A stretch of DNA of 64,000 nt from NAT127 sp034717695 (GTDB lineage Bacteria > Pseudomonadota > Gammaproteobacteria > Pseudomonadales > Porticoccaceae): the NCBI GenBank assembly GCA_034717695.1, contig JAYELS010000071.1, positions 1-64,000 of the forward strand. The letters are read 5' to 3'. A program made the translations under genes and the position numbers. The notes under the pieces are model-generated. The model did not search any database, was not told where the DNA came from, and saw only the letters and a program-made list of their open reading frames with translations. Positions 33,398-41,590 of this stretch are shown piece after piece (the stretch's first letter is position 1; every line of letters begins with the position of its first letter).

Positions 33398-35308
33398 ATG
33401 AAAATCAAGCTGTTGAAGTCGGCCCTGGCCCTTGCGGTCGCCGCCAGCCCGGCGCTGTTCGCCGCCCAGATCGAGGATGAGGTGGTGGTCACCGCCACCC
33501 GCTCCCCCTACAGCCTAGGCCGGGTGCCGCTGCGGGTGCGGGTGATCGACGCCGAGGCTATCGCCCTGAGCGCGGCCCGCACCGTGGAAGAGGCCCTGCG
33601 GGGCGAGGGGTCCCTGCAGGTGCGGGACAGCGTCGGCAACGGCCGCGATGTGCGCATCTCGGTGCGGGGCCTGTCCGCCGGGCAGAATGCCCTGATCCTG
33701 CTGGATGGCCGCCGCCTCAACAACTCCGACCTGTCGGAGCCGGATCTCACCGCCATCGCCCTCAAGGATGTGGAGCGCATCGAGGTGCTGGAAGGGGGCG
33801 CCGGGGTGCTGTTCGGCGACCAGGCGGTGGGGGGCGTGGTCAACGTCATCACCCGCCGGGGCGGCGAGCGAGGCGGTCGGCTGGCGGTCGGGGTGGGCAG
33901 TTACGATGCCCGCAACATCCAGCTCGGCTACGGCGGCAGCGCCCTCGACGAGCGCCTCGACTACCGGGTCAGTGCCCAGAAGGACGACTCCGAGGGCTAC
34001 CGGGACGAGACCGACATCGACTACGGCCATGCGCGGGCCGAGACCGGCTACCGCTACGGCGATGGTCGGGTGTTCGCCGAGGTGCAGCGCAGCGACAACG
34101 ACTACCTGCTGCCCGGCGCCCTGCTGGACTTCCAGCTGGCGGACGACCGCCGCCAGGCGGGCAGCAGCTTCAACGATTACACCATCGACGCCAGCCTCTA
34201 CCGGGTGGGGGTCGATCACCAGTTCGGCGAGGCGGTGACCCTGCTCGGCTCCTACGGGCGCCGCGACGAGGACGTGGCCATCGCCGGCCGCTCCCTGTCC
34301 TTTGGCGACAGCCAGACCCTGCAATCCCGGGTGGCGGATACCCTCGACCCGCGCCTGGTGCTGAACCTCGGCGACTGGCGGGTGACGGTGGGCACCGATC
34401 TCGAGGATTACGACTATGAGCTGGCGGTCAACTCGCTGTTTGGCCTGAGCCAGAGCGAGCACCGCCACGAGCGGCGCAGCGAGTACCTGCAGGCCATCTA
34501 CTCCCCCCTCGAGGCATTGCAGCTCTCCGCCGGCATCCGCCACGCCCGGGTGGACGTGGCGGTGGACGGCGGCTGGTTCCAAGCCGATTACGACGACAGC
34601 GTCACCGTGAAGCAGCTGGGGCTGTCCTACCGGCTCGCCGATAACCTCCGGGTGTACGCCAACCGGGACGAGACCTTCCGCTTCGCCCTCGCCGACGAGA
34701 ACGTCGACTTCATGGGCAACGTGGTGGCCCTGAAGCCCCAGCAAGGGGTGGCCTGGGAGCTGGGGGGCGAATGGCAGCTGGCGGACCTCGGCCTCAACCT
34801 GGTGCTGTTCGACCACGCCATCGACCACGAGATCGGCTATGACACCGGCACCTTTGCCAACGTCAATTTCGACGACACCCGGCGCCGGGGCGCCACCCTC
34901 GACGCCGCCTGGCAGGTGCTCGAACCCCTCGAGCTGCGCGCCAGCCTGACCCGCATGAGCGCCGAGTTCGAGGCCGGCGATCTCGACGGCAACCGCACCC
35001 CCGGGGTGGCGGAGGCGCTCGCCAAGGTGGCCCTGAGCTACCGCCTCGCCGACAATGTTCGCCTCTACGCCGAAGGGATCCACACCGGCTCCGTGGCGGT
35101 GGACCTGGCGGGCAATGCCGACGAGCTGGGGGGCTACACCGTCTACAACCTGGCGGCCTCCTATGAATGGCGGGAGCTGCTGCTGCGGGCGCGGCTCAAC
35201 AATATTTTCGGCAAGGAGTACACCGAGCTGGTCACCTTCTTCGGGATGCCGGCCTACTATCCCTCGCCCAAGGAAAATGCCAGCCTGAGCGTCGAGTACC
35301 GGTTCTGA
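33398..35308 (+). CDS. btuB: Vitamin B12 outer-membrane receptor, BtuB-like
   Basis: A 636-residue TonB-dependent receptor, close to BtuB in length (E. coli 594 mature). A signal peptide ends ALFAAQ, then the TonB box region EDEVVVTATR, a plug with VRISVRGLSAGQNALILLDGRR and VERIEVLEGGAGVLFGDQAVGGVVNVIT, and a barrel ending VEYRF. I chose the ATG at 33398 because it lies after GAGG and starts a standard signal peptide. The riboswitch and the downstream cobO-btuCDF genes identify the ligand as a corrinoid; sequence alone would only say TonB receptor. Confidence 0.92.
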   Translation: MKIKLLKSALALAVAASPALFAAQIEDEVVVTATRSPYSLGRVPLRVRVIDAEAIALSAARTVEEALRGEGSLQVRDSVGNGRDVRISVRGLSAGQNALILLDGRRLNNSDLSEPDLTAIALKDVERIEVLEGGAGVLFGDQAVGGVVNVITRRGGERGGRLAVGVGSYDARNIQLGYGGSALDERLDYRVSAQKDDSEGYRDETDIDYGHARAETGYRYGDGRVFAEVQRSDNDYLLPGALLDFQLADDRRQAGSSFNDYTIDASLYRVGVDHQFGEAVTLLGSYGRRDEDVAIAGRSLSFGDSQTLQSRVADTLDPRLVLNLGDWRVTVGTDLEDYDYELAVNSLFGLSQSEHRHERRSEYLQAIYSPLEALQLSAGIRHARVDVAVDGGWFQADYDDSVTVKQLGLSYRLADNLRVYANRDETFRFALADENVDFMGNVVALKPQQGVAWELGGEWQLADLGLNLVLFDHAIDHEIGYDTGTFANVNFDDTRRRGATLDAAWQVLEPLELRASLTRMSAEFEAGDLDGNRTPGVAEALAKVALSYRLADNVRLYAEGIHTGSVAVDLAGNADELGGYTVYNLAASYEWRELLLRARLNNIFGKEYTELVTFFGMPAYYPSPKENASLSVEYRF

Positions 35309-35392
35309 GGCCGCGGGTTTTTCGCCGGCGAGCGCCGCACAACCGGCCCCGGGGCCCAGCCACGGCCACCAGCCACCTATCCTGAAGGGGAC

Positions 35393-36004
35393 ATGACGAT
35401 GACCGACACCGACAACGACGCCCACAAGCGCAAGATGCAACGGCTCAAGGAGAAGGTCGACGCCCGCATCGCCGCCGCCGACCAGGAGCGGGGGGTGATG
35501 ATCCTCCTCACCGGCGACGGCAAGGGCAAGAGCAGCTCCGCCTTCGGCATGGTGATGCGCAGCCTCGGCTACGGTTACCGGGTGGGGGTGGTGCAGTTCA
35601 TCAAGGGCGAGCAGCTGTCCGGGGAGGAGCTGTATATCCGCGACAAATGCCCCGAGGTGACCTTCTACCAGATGGGCACCGGCTTCACCTGGAACACCCA
35701 GGACAAGAGCGCCGACATCGCCGCCGCGGAGCGCACCTGGGCGGTGGCCGAGCCGCTGCTCCGGGACGACAGCTACCACCTGGTGGTGCTCGACGAGCTG
35801 ACCTACATGCTCGCCTACAAGTACCTCGACGAGGACCGGGTGCTCGACGCCCTGGCCAGCCGGCCGGTCAACCAGTCGGTGGTGGTCACCGGCCGGGGCG
35901 GCGGCGCGACCCTCAGGGAGCTGGCGGACACCGTCACCGAGCTCAAGGACATCAAGCACGCCTACGCCTCGGGCATCAAGGCCCGCAAGGGCGTGGATTA
36001 CTAG
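35393..36004 (+). CDS. cobO: Cob(I)yrinic acid a,c-diamide adenosyltransferase
   Basis: A 203-residue CobO/BtuR/CobA-type enzyme. The P-loop GDGKGKSS is at 41-48, and VVLDELTY and VVVTGRGG follow at the usual distances. It adds the 5'-deoxyadenosyl group to cob(I)alamin or its precursors in the cytoplasm, producing the coenzyme form that the riboswitch senses. GAAGGGG precedes the ATG. It sits between btuB and btuC in one operon, so imported cobalamin is adenosylated on arrival. Confidence 0.96.
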   Translation: MTMTDTDNDAHKRKMQRLKEKVDARIAAADQERGVMILLTGDGKGKSSSAFGMVMRSLGYGYRVGVVQFIKGEQLSGEELYIRDKCPEVTFYQMGTGFTWNTQDKSADIAAAERTWAVAEPLLRDDSYHLVVLDELTYMLAYKYLDEDRVLDALASRPVNQSVVVTGRGGGATLRELADTVTELKDIKHAYASGIKARKGVDY

Positions 36005-36025
36005 CGCGCACCGGGCCCGGCACCC

Positions 36026-37066
36026 ATGCGACCCCTCCACCACCGCCAGCTGCTGTGGGTTCTGCTGCTCGCCCTGCCGGTGGTGCTGGTGCTGGGCCTT
36101 TTGAGCGGCGCGGTGTTCGTCACCCCCGGGGCCTTCATCGCCACCCTGGGGGACTGGCTGGCGGGGGGGCAGAGCCGCGACGGGCTCATTCTCTTCGCCA
36201 TCCGCCTGCCGCGCCTGATCCTCGCGGCCCTGTTGGGCCTGGTGCTGGCGGGGGCGGGAGCGGTGATGCAGGGGCTTTTTCGCAACCCCCTGGCGGACCC
36301 GTCCCTGATCGGGGTCGCCAGCGGCGCCTCCGCAGGGGCCGGCTTTGTGGTGGTGTTCGGCGGCGCGCTGCTCGGCGGCGGCTGGCTCGGCATGTCCCTG
36401 GTGGCCCTCGGGGCCTTTGCCGGGGGCTTTGTCGCGGTGCTGCTGGTGTATCGCCTGGCCACCACCACCGCCGGCACCTCGGTGTCCACCATGCTGCTCG
36501 CCGGCATCGCCATCAGCGCCATGGCCGGGGCCCTCAACAGCCTGTTCGGCTTTTTCGCCGACAACGACATGTTGCGCCGCATCAGCCTTTGGCAGATGGG
36601 CAGCCTCGAGGGCGCCAACTGGCAGCGGGTGGGCATCGTCGCCGTGGCGGCGCTGTTGATGGCGGTGGTGCTGCCGCGCCAGAGCGGGGCCCTCAACGCC
36701 CTGCTGCTGGGGGAGTCGGAGGCCCGCCACCTGGGGGTGGAGGTGGAAGCCCTCAAGCGGCGGGTGATCCTCGTCACCGCCTTCGGTGTCGGCATCGCCG
36801 TGGCCAGCTCCGGCATCGTCGCCTTCGTGGGCCTGATGGTGCCCCACTGGGTGCGCCTGCTGATCGGCCCCGACCACCGCCACCTGATCCCCTGTTCCCT
36901 GATCATGGGGGCGGTGTTCATGGTGGTGGCCGATACCCTGGCCCGGGTGCTGATCCTCCCCGCCGAGCTGCCCACCGGGGTGATCACCGCCCTGATCGGC
37001 GCGCCCTTTTTCGTCTCCCTGCTGATCCAGCAGCGGCGCCGCGGCTACGGCGGGGTACTGCCATGA
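36026..37066 (+). CDS. btuC: ABC transporter permease, BtuC-like (FecCD family)
   Basis: A 346-residue inner-membrane permease of the FecCD/BtuC family with about ten membrane segments. Family signatures include RLPRLILAALLGLVLAGAGAVMQGLFRNPLADPSLIGVASGA and FVGLMVPHWVRLLIGPDHR, the latter containing the cytoplasmic coupling helix. The stop overlaps the ATPase start (ATGA). Sequence does not separate cobalamin, heme and siderophore permeases well; the riboswitch and BtuF-like partner point to cobalamin. Confidence 0.93.
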   Translation: MRPLHHRQLLWVLLLALPVVLVLGLLSGAVFVTPGAFIATLGDWLAGGQSRDGLILFAIRLPRLILAALLGLVLAGAGAVMQGLFRNPLADPSLIGVASGASAGAGFVVVFGGALLGGGWLGMSLVALGAFAGGFVAVLLVYRLATTTAGTSVSTMLLAGIAISAMAGALNSLFGFFADNDMLRRISLWQMGSLEGANWQRVGIVAVAALLMAVVLPRQSGALNALLLGESEARHLGVEVEALKRRVILVTAFGVGIAVASSGIVAFVGLMVPHWVRLLIGPDHRHLIPCSLIMGAVFMVVADTLARVLILPAELPTGVITALIGAPFFVSLLIQQRRRGYGGVLP

Positions 37067-37836
37067 GCCTGGCCCTCGACCGGGTGGGTCTCGACCTCCA
37101 CGGGGCGCGGCTTCTGGAGGATGTCAGCTTTGCCGTCGAGCAGGGGGAGGTGCTCGCCATCCTCGGCCCCAACGGCGCCGGCAAGAGCACCCTGTTGCGG
37201 GTGTTGTGCGGCGAGTGGCCGGCCACCACCGGCACCGTGACCTTCAACGGCCGTCCCATCCAGCACTGGCGCCCGGCGGACAAGGCCCGCGCCATGGGGG
37301 TATTGCCCCAGGACACCAGCCTGGAATTCCCCTTTACCGTGGAGGAGGTGGTGATGCTTGGCCGCACCCCCCACCGCAGCGGCCAGGCCCGGGACAGGGC
37401 CATCGTCGCCGACACCCTGGCGGCGGTGGACGGCGGCCACCTGCGGGGGCGCATCTATACCCGCCTGTCCGGGGGGGAGAAGCAGCGGGTGCAGCTGGCC
37501 CGGGTGCTGGCCCAAATCTGGGAGGAGCGGGATGGCCAGCATCGCCTCCTGCTGCTCGACGAGCCCACGGCGTCCTTCGACCTCGCCCACCAGCAGTTGA
37601 CCCTCGACCTGGTGCGCCGCCTCGCGGGCCAGGGTTTTGCGGTGGTGATGGTGCTCCACGACCTCAACATGGCGGCCCGCTGCGCCACCCGCATGTTGCT
37701 GCTCAGTTGCGGGCGGGTGTGGGAGTGCGGCCCCCCGGAGGCGGTGCTGACCCCCGACAACATCCGCGAGGTGTTCGGCGTCAGGGCCGTGATAGAGGCC
37801 AACCCCCTCACCGGCGCCCCCCTGGTGATCACCTGA
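37063..37836 (+). CDS. btuD: ABC transporter ATPase, BtuD/HmuV-like
   Basis: A 257-residue ATPase. Walker A GPNGAGKST is at 35-43, the Q-loop region is VLPQDTSLEF, the signature is LSGGEKQRVQLARVL, and Walker B is LLLLDEPTASFD, with the switch His in VLHDLNMAARC. By sequence it is as near to heme ATPase HmuV as to BtuD; operon context favours cobalamin. The ATG overlaps the btuC stop by 4 bp and its own stop overlaps the next start (TGATG). Confidence 0.93.
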   Translation: MSLALDRVGLDLHGARLLEDVSFAVEQGEVLAILGPNGAGKSTLLRVLCGEWPATTGTVTFNGRPIQHWRPADKARAMGVLPQDTSLEFPFTVEEVVMLGRTPHRSGQARDRAIVADTLAAVDGGHLRGRIYTRLSGGEKQRVQLARVLAQIWEERDGQHRLLLLDEPTASFDLAHQQLTLDLVRRLAGQGFAVVMVLHDLNMAARCATRMLLLSCGRVWECGPPEAVLTPDNIREVFGVRAVIEANPLTGAPLVIT

Positions 37837-38729
37837 TGTTCCGCTGGCTGACCTTGCTGTGGTTGCTGGCGCTGCCCGTTGCCGGCGCCGAGCCCATCCC
37901 CGTGGTGGATGCCGATGGGAAAACGCTGACCCTCGCCGCCCCGGCGCGGCGCATCGTCAGCCTGAGCCCCCATATCACCGAGCAATTGTTTGCCATCGGC
38001 GCCGGGGAGCGGGTGGTGGGTACCGTGGAGTGGAGCGACTACCCGGCGGCGGCGGAGCGCATTCCCCGCCTCGGCACCAGCAGCGCCATCAACCACGAGG
38101 TGCTGCTGCGCCTCGATCCCGACCTGGTGATCCTGTGGCGCTCCGGCAACGGCGAGGGGCTGGCGGCGCGGCTGCGGGCCCTGGGGTTGCCGGTGTACGT
38201 GCAGGAGCCGAGGAGCCTCGACGATATCCCGGCGGAGCTCGGCCGCCTCGGCACCCTCACCGGCCGGGAGCGGCAGGCCGCCGCCGTGGTGGCCGACTTC
38301 AATGACCGCATCGCCCGGCTGCGCGCCGCCTACAGCGGGCGACGCCCTGTTCGGGTCTTCCAGCAGATCTGGAACCAGCCGATGATCAGTCTCAACGGCG
38401 AGCACCTGGTATCCGACATCATTCGCCTCTGCGGCGGCGAGAATATCTTCGCCGACGCCCCCGCCCTGGTGGTCAACACCAGCCTGGAGGCGGTGGTGCT
38501 CAAGGACCCGGAGGTGATCATCGTCAGCGAGGCGGACGGCACCCCGCCGGCCTGGATCGATGAGTGGCGGCGCTGGCCCGGCATCAGCGCCGTCGCCAAC
38601 GGCCAGATCCACGTGATCGACCCGGATCTGCTCCACCGCCACGGCCCCCGCATCGCCGAGGGCGCGGCGCAAATGTGTGACTACATCGACCGGGCGCGGG
38701 GCCTCAGCTCTCCTTCAGCCGCGCCTTGA
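37836..38729 (+). CDS. btuF: Cobalamin-binding periplasmic protein, BtuF-like
   Basis: A 297-residue solute-binding protein with a short signal peptide (ending VAGAEP). BtuF signatures include RIVSLSPHITEQLFAIGAGERVVG and EWSDYPAAAERIPRLG, then DLVILWRSGNG and the C-terminal lobe QQIWNQPMISLNGEH. It delivers cobalamin from BtuB to BtuCD. The start is the ATG fused to the btuD stop. The 3' end overlaps the convergent thioredoxin-fold gene by 26 bp. Confidence 0.94.
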   Translation: MFRWLTLLWLLALPVAGAEPIPVVDADGKTLTLAAPARRIVSLSPHITEQLFAIGAGERVVGTVEWSDYPAAAERIPRLGTSSAINHEVLLRLDPDLVILWRSGNGEGLAARLRALGLPVYVQEPRSLDDIPAELGRLGTLTGRERQAAAVVADFNDRIARLRAAYSGRRPVRVFQQIWNQPMISLNGEHLVSDIIRLCGGENIFADAPALVVNTSLEAVVLKDPEVIIVSEADGTPPAWIDEWRRWPGISAVANGQIHVIDPDLLHRHGPRIAEGAAQMCDYIDRARGLSSPSAAP

Positions 38730-39084
38730 GGGCCATGTTCTCCTGGTAGAGATTCACCACGTTCTGGAACAACCCCTTCTGGTAGAAGTCGAGCACCGGC
38801 AGGCTGGCATCGTCCAGCCCGTTGCTCGCCCTGAAATGCGCGATCAGTGCCTGGGTATCGGTCTTGATCACGCCGGGTTCGGTCTCCACGGCGGGGAACG
38901 ACAGGGCGCGGCCCGCCCGTTGCTCCAGCTCGGCCTTGAGGGCGCCGTACTCCGGGGAGCCGTGGTCGAGGGCGACCACCTCGATCTGGTCGAGAAGCCC
39001 CGCCTCGGTCATGAACAGCAGGAACTTGAAGCAGAAAGGGCAGCCGAGCAGCAGATAGGCCTTGGCGACAGGGGCTTGGTTCAC
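38704..39084 (-). CDS. Thioredoxin/glutaredoxin-fold protein with CPFC motif
   Basis: About 126 residues with a glutaredoxin-like N-terminus: AKAYLLLGCPFCFKFLLF, in which CPFC is the redox pair, then EVVALDHGSPEY and SFPAVETEPGVIKTD with the cis-Pro. The C-terminal 40 residues are helical and may form a coiled coil. I chose the GTG at 39084 because GGAGG lies 8 nt before it; the frame is open further upstream without family resemblance. It resembles the N-terminal domain of glutathione-S-transferase-like proteins more than a classical Grx. Function unknown; convergent with btuF. Confidence 0.7.
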   Translation of the reverse strand: MNQAPVAKAYLLLGCPFCFKFLLFMTEAGLLDQIEVVALDHGSPEYGALKAELEQRAGRALSFPAVETEPGVIKTDTQALIAHFRASNGLDDASLPVLDFYQKGLFQNVVNLYQENMALKARLKES

Positions 39085-39239
39085 GGGGGTTCCTCCGGAC
39101 GGGATGGGTTGGGGGTGATGGCCGGGATGGCGGTGCCAGTATGACAGGCGCCCCCCTTGACGGGCAGCGGTCCGGGTTGTCGTCGACAGCACCCTGTGAA
39201 TCATCGATACGATTTGCCCGTGGCGGCGCCCCGGAAATG

Positions 39240-39268
39240 CAAAGCCCCGGCCGGGACCGGGGCTTTGC
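39240..39268 (-). terminator. Terminator hairpin of amtB
   Basis: CAAAGCCCCGG and CCGGGGCTTTG form an 11-bp stem just after the amtB stop. There is no long T-run, so it may also work as an mRNA 3'-end stabiliser. Confidence 0.6.
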
Positions 39269-39283
39269 CGCGGCACGAGGCGG

Positions 39284-40582
39284 TCAGATATCGTAGCCGC
39301 GCTCGTCGTGGAGGCTGAGGTCGAGGCCCACGGTCTCCTGCTCGCCGTCGACCCTGAGGCCCATCAGGAGGCCAAGTACCTTGAGCAGCACCCAGGTCAC
39401 CACCGCCGTGTACACCAGGGTGGCCACCACGCCGATGGCCTGGACCTGCAGCTGGGATCCCATGGTCATGCCCTCGTTGTAACCCTGGCCGCTGAACACC
39501 CCGAGGGCGTCCGAGGCAAAAATCCCCGCGAACAGGGTGCCGAGGATGCCGCCGACGCCGTGCACCGGAAACACGTCGAGGGAGTCGTCGATCTTGAACT
39601 TCTGCTTGATGGCCTGGGTGGCCAGGTAGCACACCACGCCGGCGGTGAGGCCGATCACCAGGGCGCCGCCGGGGCCGACGAAGCCGGACGCTGGGGTGAT
39701 GGTGCCGAGCCCCGCCACCATGCCGGTGACGATGCCGAGCACCGAGGGCTTGCCGTGGCGGATCCACTCCATCGCCATCCACGCCAGGGAGCCGGCGGCG
39801 GCGGAGATATGGGTCACCAGCATGGCCATGCCGGCGTCACCGTTGGCGGCGAGGGCGGAGCCGGCGTTGAAGCCGAACCAGCCCACCCACAGCATGCCCG
39901 CGCCGGTGACCGTCATGGTGAGGTTGTGGGGCGGCATGGCGTGGGTGGGAAAGCCCTTGCGGTTGCCGATCACCAGGGCCGCCACCAGGGCGGCGACACC
40001 GGCGGTGATGTGCACCACGGTGCCGCCGGCAAAGTCGAGCAGCCCCATCTGGCCGAGCCAGCCGCCGCCCCACACCCAATGGGTGATCGGCACGTACACC
40101 GCCAGCAGCCACAGCAGGCTGAACACCAGCATGGTGGAGAAGCGCATCCGTTCGGCGAAGGCGCCGACGATCAGGGCGGGGGTGATGATGGCGAAGGTCA
40201 TCTGGAACATCACGAACACCGATTCGGGAATGGTGCCGGACACCGAATCCTCCCCAAGGCCCGCCAGGAACAGCCGGGACCCGCCTCCGAGGAAGGGGCC
40301 GCCCTCGGTGAAGGCGAGGCTGTAGCCGCAGACGAACCACAGCAGGGAGGCGACGCAGGTGATGGCGAAACATTGCATCAGCACCGAAAGAATGTTTTTC
40401 GACCGCACCAAACCGCCGTAGAATAACGCCAGGCCCGGCAGGGTCATGAACAGCACCAGGGCGGTGGAGGTGAGGATCCAGGCGGTATTGGCGCCATCGA
40501 TCTCACCGCCATGGGCGGCGAGGGGCAGTGCCAGCAGCAGCGCCCAGGTGGGCGATGGTTTTCGGGGCAATTTTCTCAGCAT
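39284..40582 (-). CDS. amtB: Ammonium transporter AmtB
   Basis: A 432-residue Amt protein with about eleven membrane segments after an N-terminal leader-like hydrophobic stretch. Signatures include FYGGLVRSKNILSVLMQ, the WVWGGGWLGQMGLLDFAGGTVVHITAG region with the first pore His, and FPVHGVGGILGTLFAGIF with the second. AGAGGA precedes the ATG at 40582. It conducts ammonia/ammonium through the inner membrane. No glnK gene is adjacent. A sigma-54 promoter lies upstream, so expression is expected to follow nitrogen limitation. Confidence 0.95.
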   Translation of the reverse strand: MLRKLPRKPSPTWALLLALPLAAHGGEIDGANTAWILTSTALVLFMTLPGLALFYGGLVRSKNILSVLMQCFAITCVASLLWFVCGYSLAFTEGGPFLGGGSRLFLAGLGEDSVSGTIPESVFVMFQMTFAIITPALIVGAFAERMRFSTMLVFSLLWLLAVYVPITHWVWGGGWLGQMGLLDFAGGTVVHITAGVAALVAALVIGNRKGFPTHAMPPHNLTMTVTGAGMLWVGWFGFNAGSALAANGDAGMAMLVTHISAAAGSLAWMAMEWIRHGKPSVLGIVTGMVAGLGTITPASGFVGPGGALVIGLTAGVVCYLATQAIKQKFKIDDSLDVFPVHGVGGILGTLFAGIFASDALGVFSGQGYNEGMTMGSQLQVQAIGVVATLVYTAVVTWVLLKVLGLLMGLRVDGEQETVGLDLSLHDERGYDI

Positions 40583-40606
40583 TGCGGGTTCCTCTCGGGT
40601 GTGCGT

Positions 40607-40623
40607 CGCACTTTTTTGGTGCT
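40607..40623 (-). promoter_or_regulatory. NtrC-like site in the amtB leader
   Basis: CGCACTTTTTTGGTGCT matches the NtrC pattern (GCAC-N7-GGTGC, as in the glnA enhancer AGCACTATATTGGTGCA). Further TGGTGC half-sites lie at 40658 and 40697, spaced about 40 bp. All lie between the sigma-54 promoter and the start codon, which is unusual for an enhancer. The rest of the 40583-40908 interval holds no gene that I can support. Confidence 0.5.
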
Positions 40624-40721
40624 TGGTCGTTGTTTTTGTGGCCGAATTGCTCGCTGTTGGTGCCGTTCGGCCCATCTGGGCGGCGGTGTTCGCTTCTGGT
40701 GCGTTGCCTTGCGTTGTTATA

Positions 40722-40735
40722 GCAATTCTTGTGCC
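40722..40735 (-). promoter_or_regulatory. Sigma-54 promoter of amtB
   Basis: The reverse strand reads AAGGCACAAGAATTGCTA, a full match to the -24/-12 consensus GGCAC-N5-TTGC with GG and GC 10 bp apart. It lies about 140 bp before the amtB ATG. Confidence 0.8.
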
Positions 40736-40908
40736 TTGATGGTCCGAAATGGCGCCGGTGCCCGGCTGGCGCGCCCTGCCGTGGGGCTTGTCGGGCGCGC
40801 CCGCCGGCGGGGGTGCTGGCCCCCGTTGGCGCTGACCCTGTTGGCGATAGTACCGCCGCCACGCCCCGAACGGGCAACTCATTTATTTTTCCTGGCAGAG
40901 GATTCACC

Positions 40909-41178
40909 GTGGACACCAGAGAATTACGGGAACAACTGACCGAGCTGCACCGCGAACTCGAAGCGGCCACCAGCAAGAGTCCCGAGGGCAGCGAAGTGCT
41001 GTCCCACATGATGACCGATATAGTGCGCATCGCCGCCGGCGAGGAGATGCACCCGGAAGAGGGCGAGAACCTGCGGGAGCGCCTCGAACACCAGGCCTCC
41101 GACTTCGAGGTCCGCCATCCCCGCATGGCCGGCATCCTCCGGGAGATCACCGACATCCTCGCAAGGCTCGGTATCTGA
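40909..41178 (+). CDS. DUF4404-family protein
   Basis: An 89-residue protein with the DUF4404 layout: an N-terminal helix RELREQLTELHRELEAA, an acidic middle (EEMHPEEGENLRERLEHQASDFE) and a closing helix HPRMAGILREITDILARLGI. It is predicted to be cytoplasmic and helical; the family function is unknown. It starts with GTG at 40909 after AGAGGA. The next gene begins 1 bp after its stop, so they form a pair. Confidence 0.8.
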   Translation: MDTRELREQLTELHRELEAATSKSPEGSEVLSHMMTDIVRIAAGEEMHPEEGENLRERLEHQASDFEVRHPRMAGILREITDILARLGI

Positions 41179-41179
41179 C

Positions 41180-41587
41180 ATGGCGCCGTTCAAACGCTTC
41201 GCCACCGCCCTGCTGGCGGCCACCCTCGCGGGCTGCGGCCTGCTCCCCGAGGGCAAGCAGGACGACTCCTACGTGGGCTGGTACTGTCGCGACAACCCCG
41301 AGACCGGCATCAAGGACTGCGAGAAGCGCCTGATGCGCAACGGCAAGCCCATCAACAGCGTGGTCTACGAGCGCCTCGGCGCGCCCCCCGCCGAGGCAAG
41401 GCCCGCTGCCCCTCAACCCGGTGTGCACCCCGGCTACGACCGCTCGCCGGTGACCACCATCAACAGTCTCGACGACGGCGGCGGTCTGACCGTCGAGAAC
41501 CAGGGCCCGCCCCCCCGCAAGGCCCGCAACTACGTCGATCGCTCCGGTGCCGCGGCGCCGTCGCCCAGTGATAACGGCGAACTCTGA
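41180..41587 (+). CDS. Small lipoprotein of unknown function
   Basis: A 135-residue protein with a lipoprotein signal; lipobox LAGC puts the acylated Cys at about residue 19. The mature part has two further cysteines near WYCRDNP and KDCEKR that could form a disulfide, then a long proline- and alanine-rich tail that is probably disordered. No family is recognised. It follows the DUF4404 gene immediately and converges on the GIDE gene with 3 bp between stops. Confidence 0.7.
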   Translation: MAPFKRFATALLAATLAGCGLLPEGKQDDSYVGWYCRDNPETGIKDCEKRLMRNGKPINSVVYERLGAPPAEARPAAPQPGVHPGYDRSPVTTINSLDDGGGLTVENQGPPPRKARNYVDRSGAAAPSPSDNGEL

Positions 41588-41590
41588 GCC

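Noticed and set aside
33515..36883. Long open frame on the reverse strand through btuB-cobO-btuC
   Set aside because: It is a high-GC shadow with low-complexity H/G/A-rich translation and no family resemblance; the forward genes are well supported.
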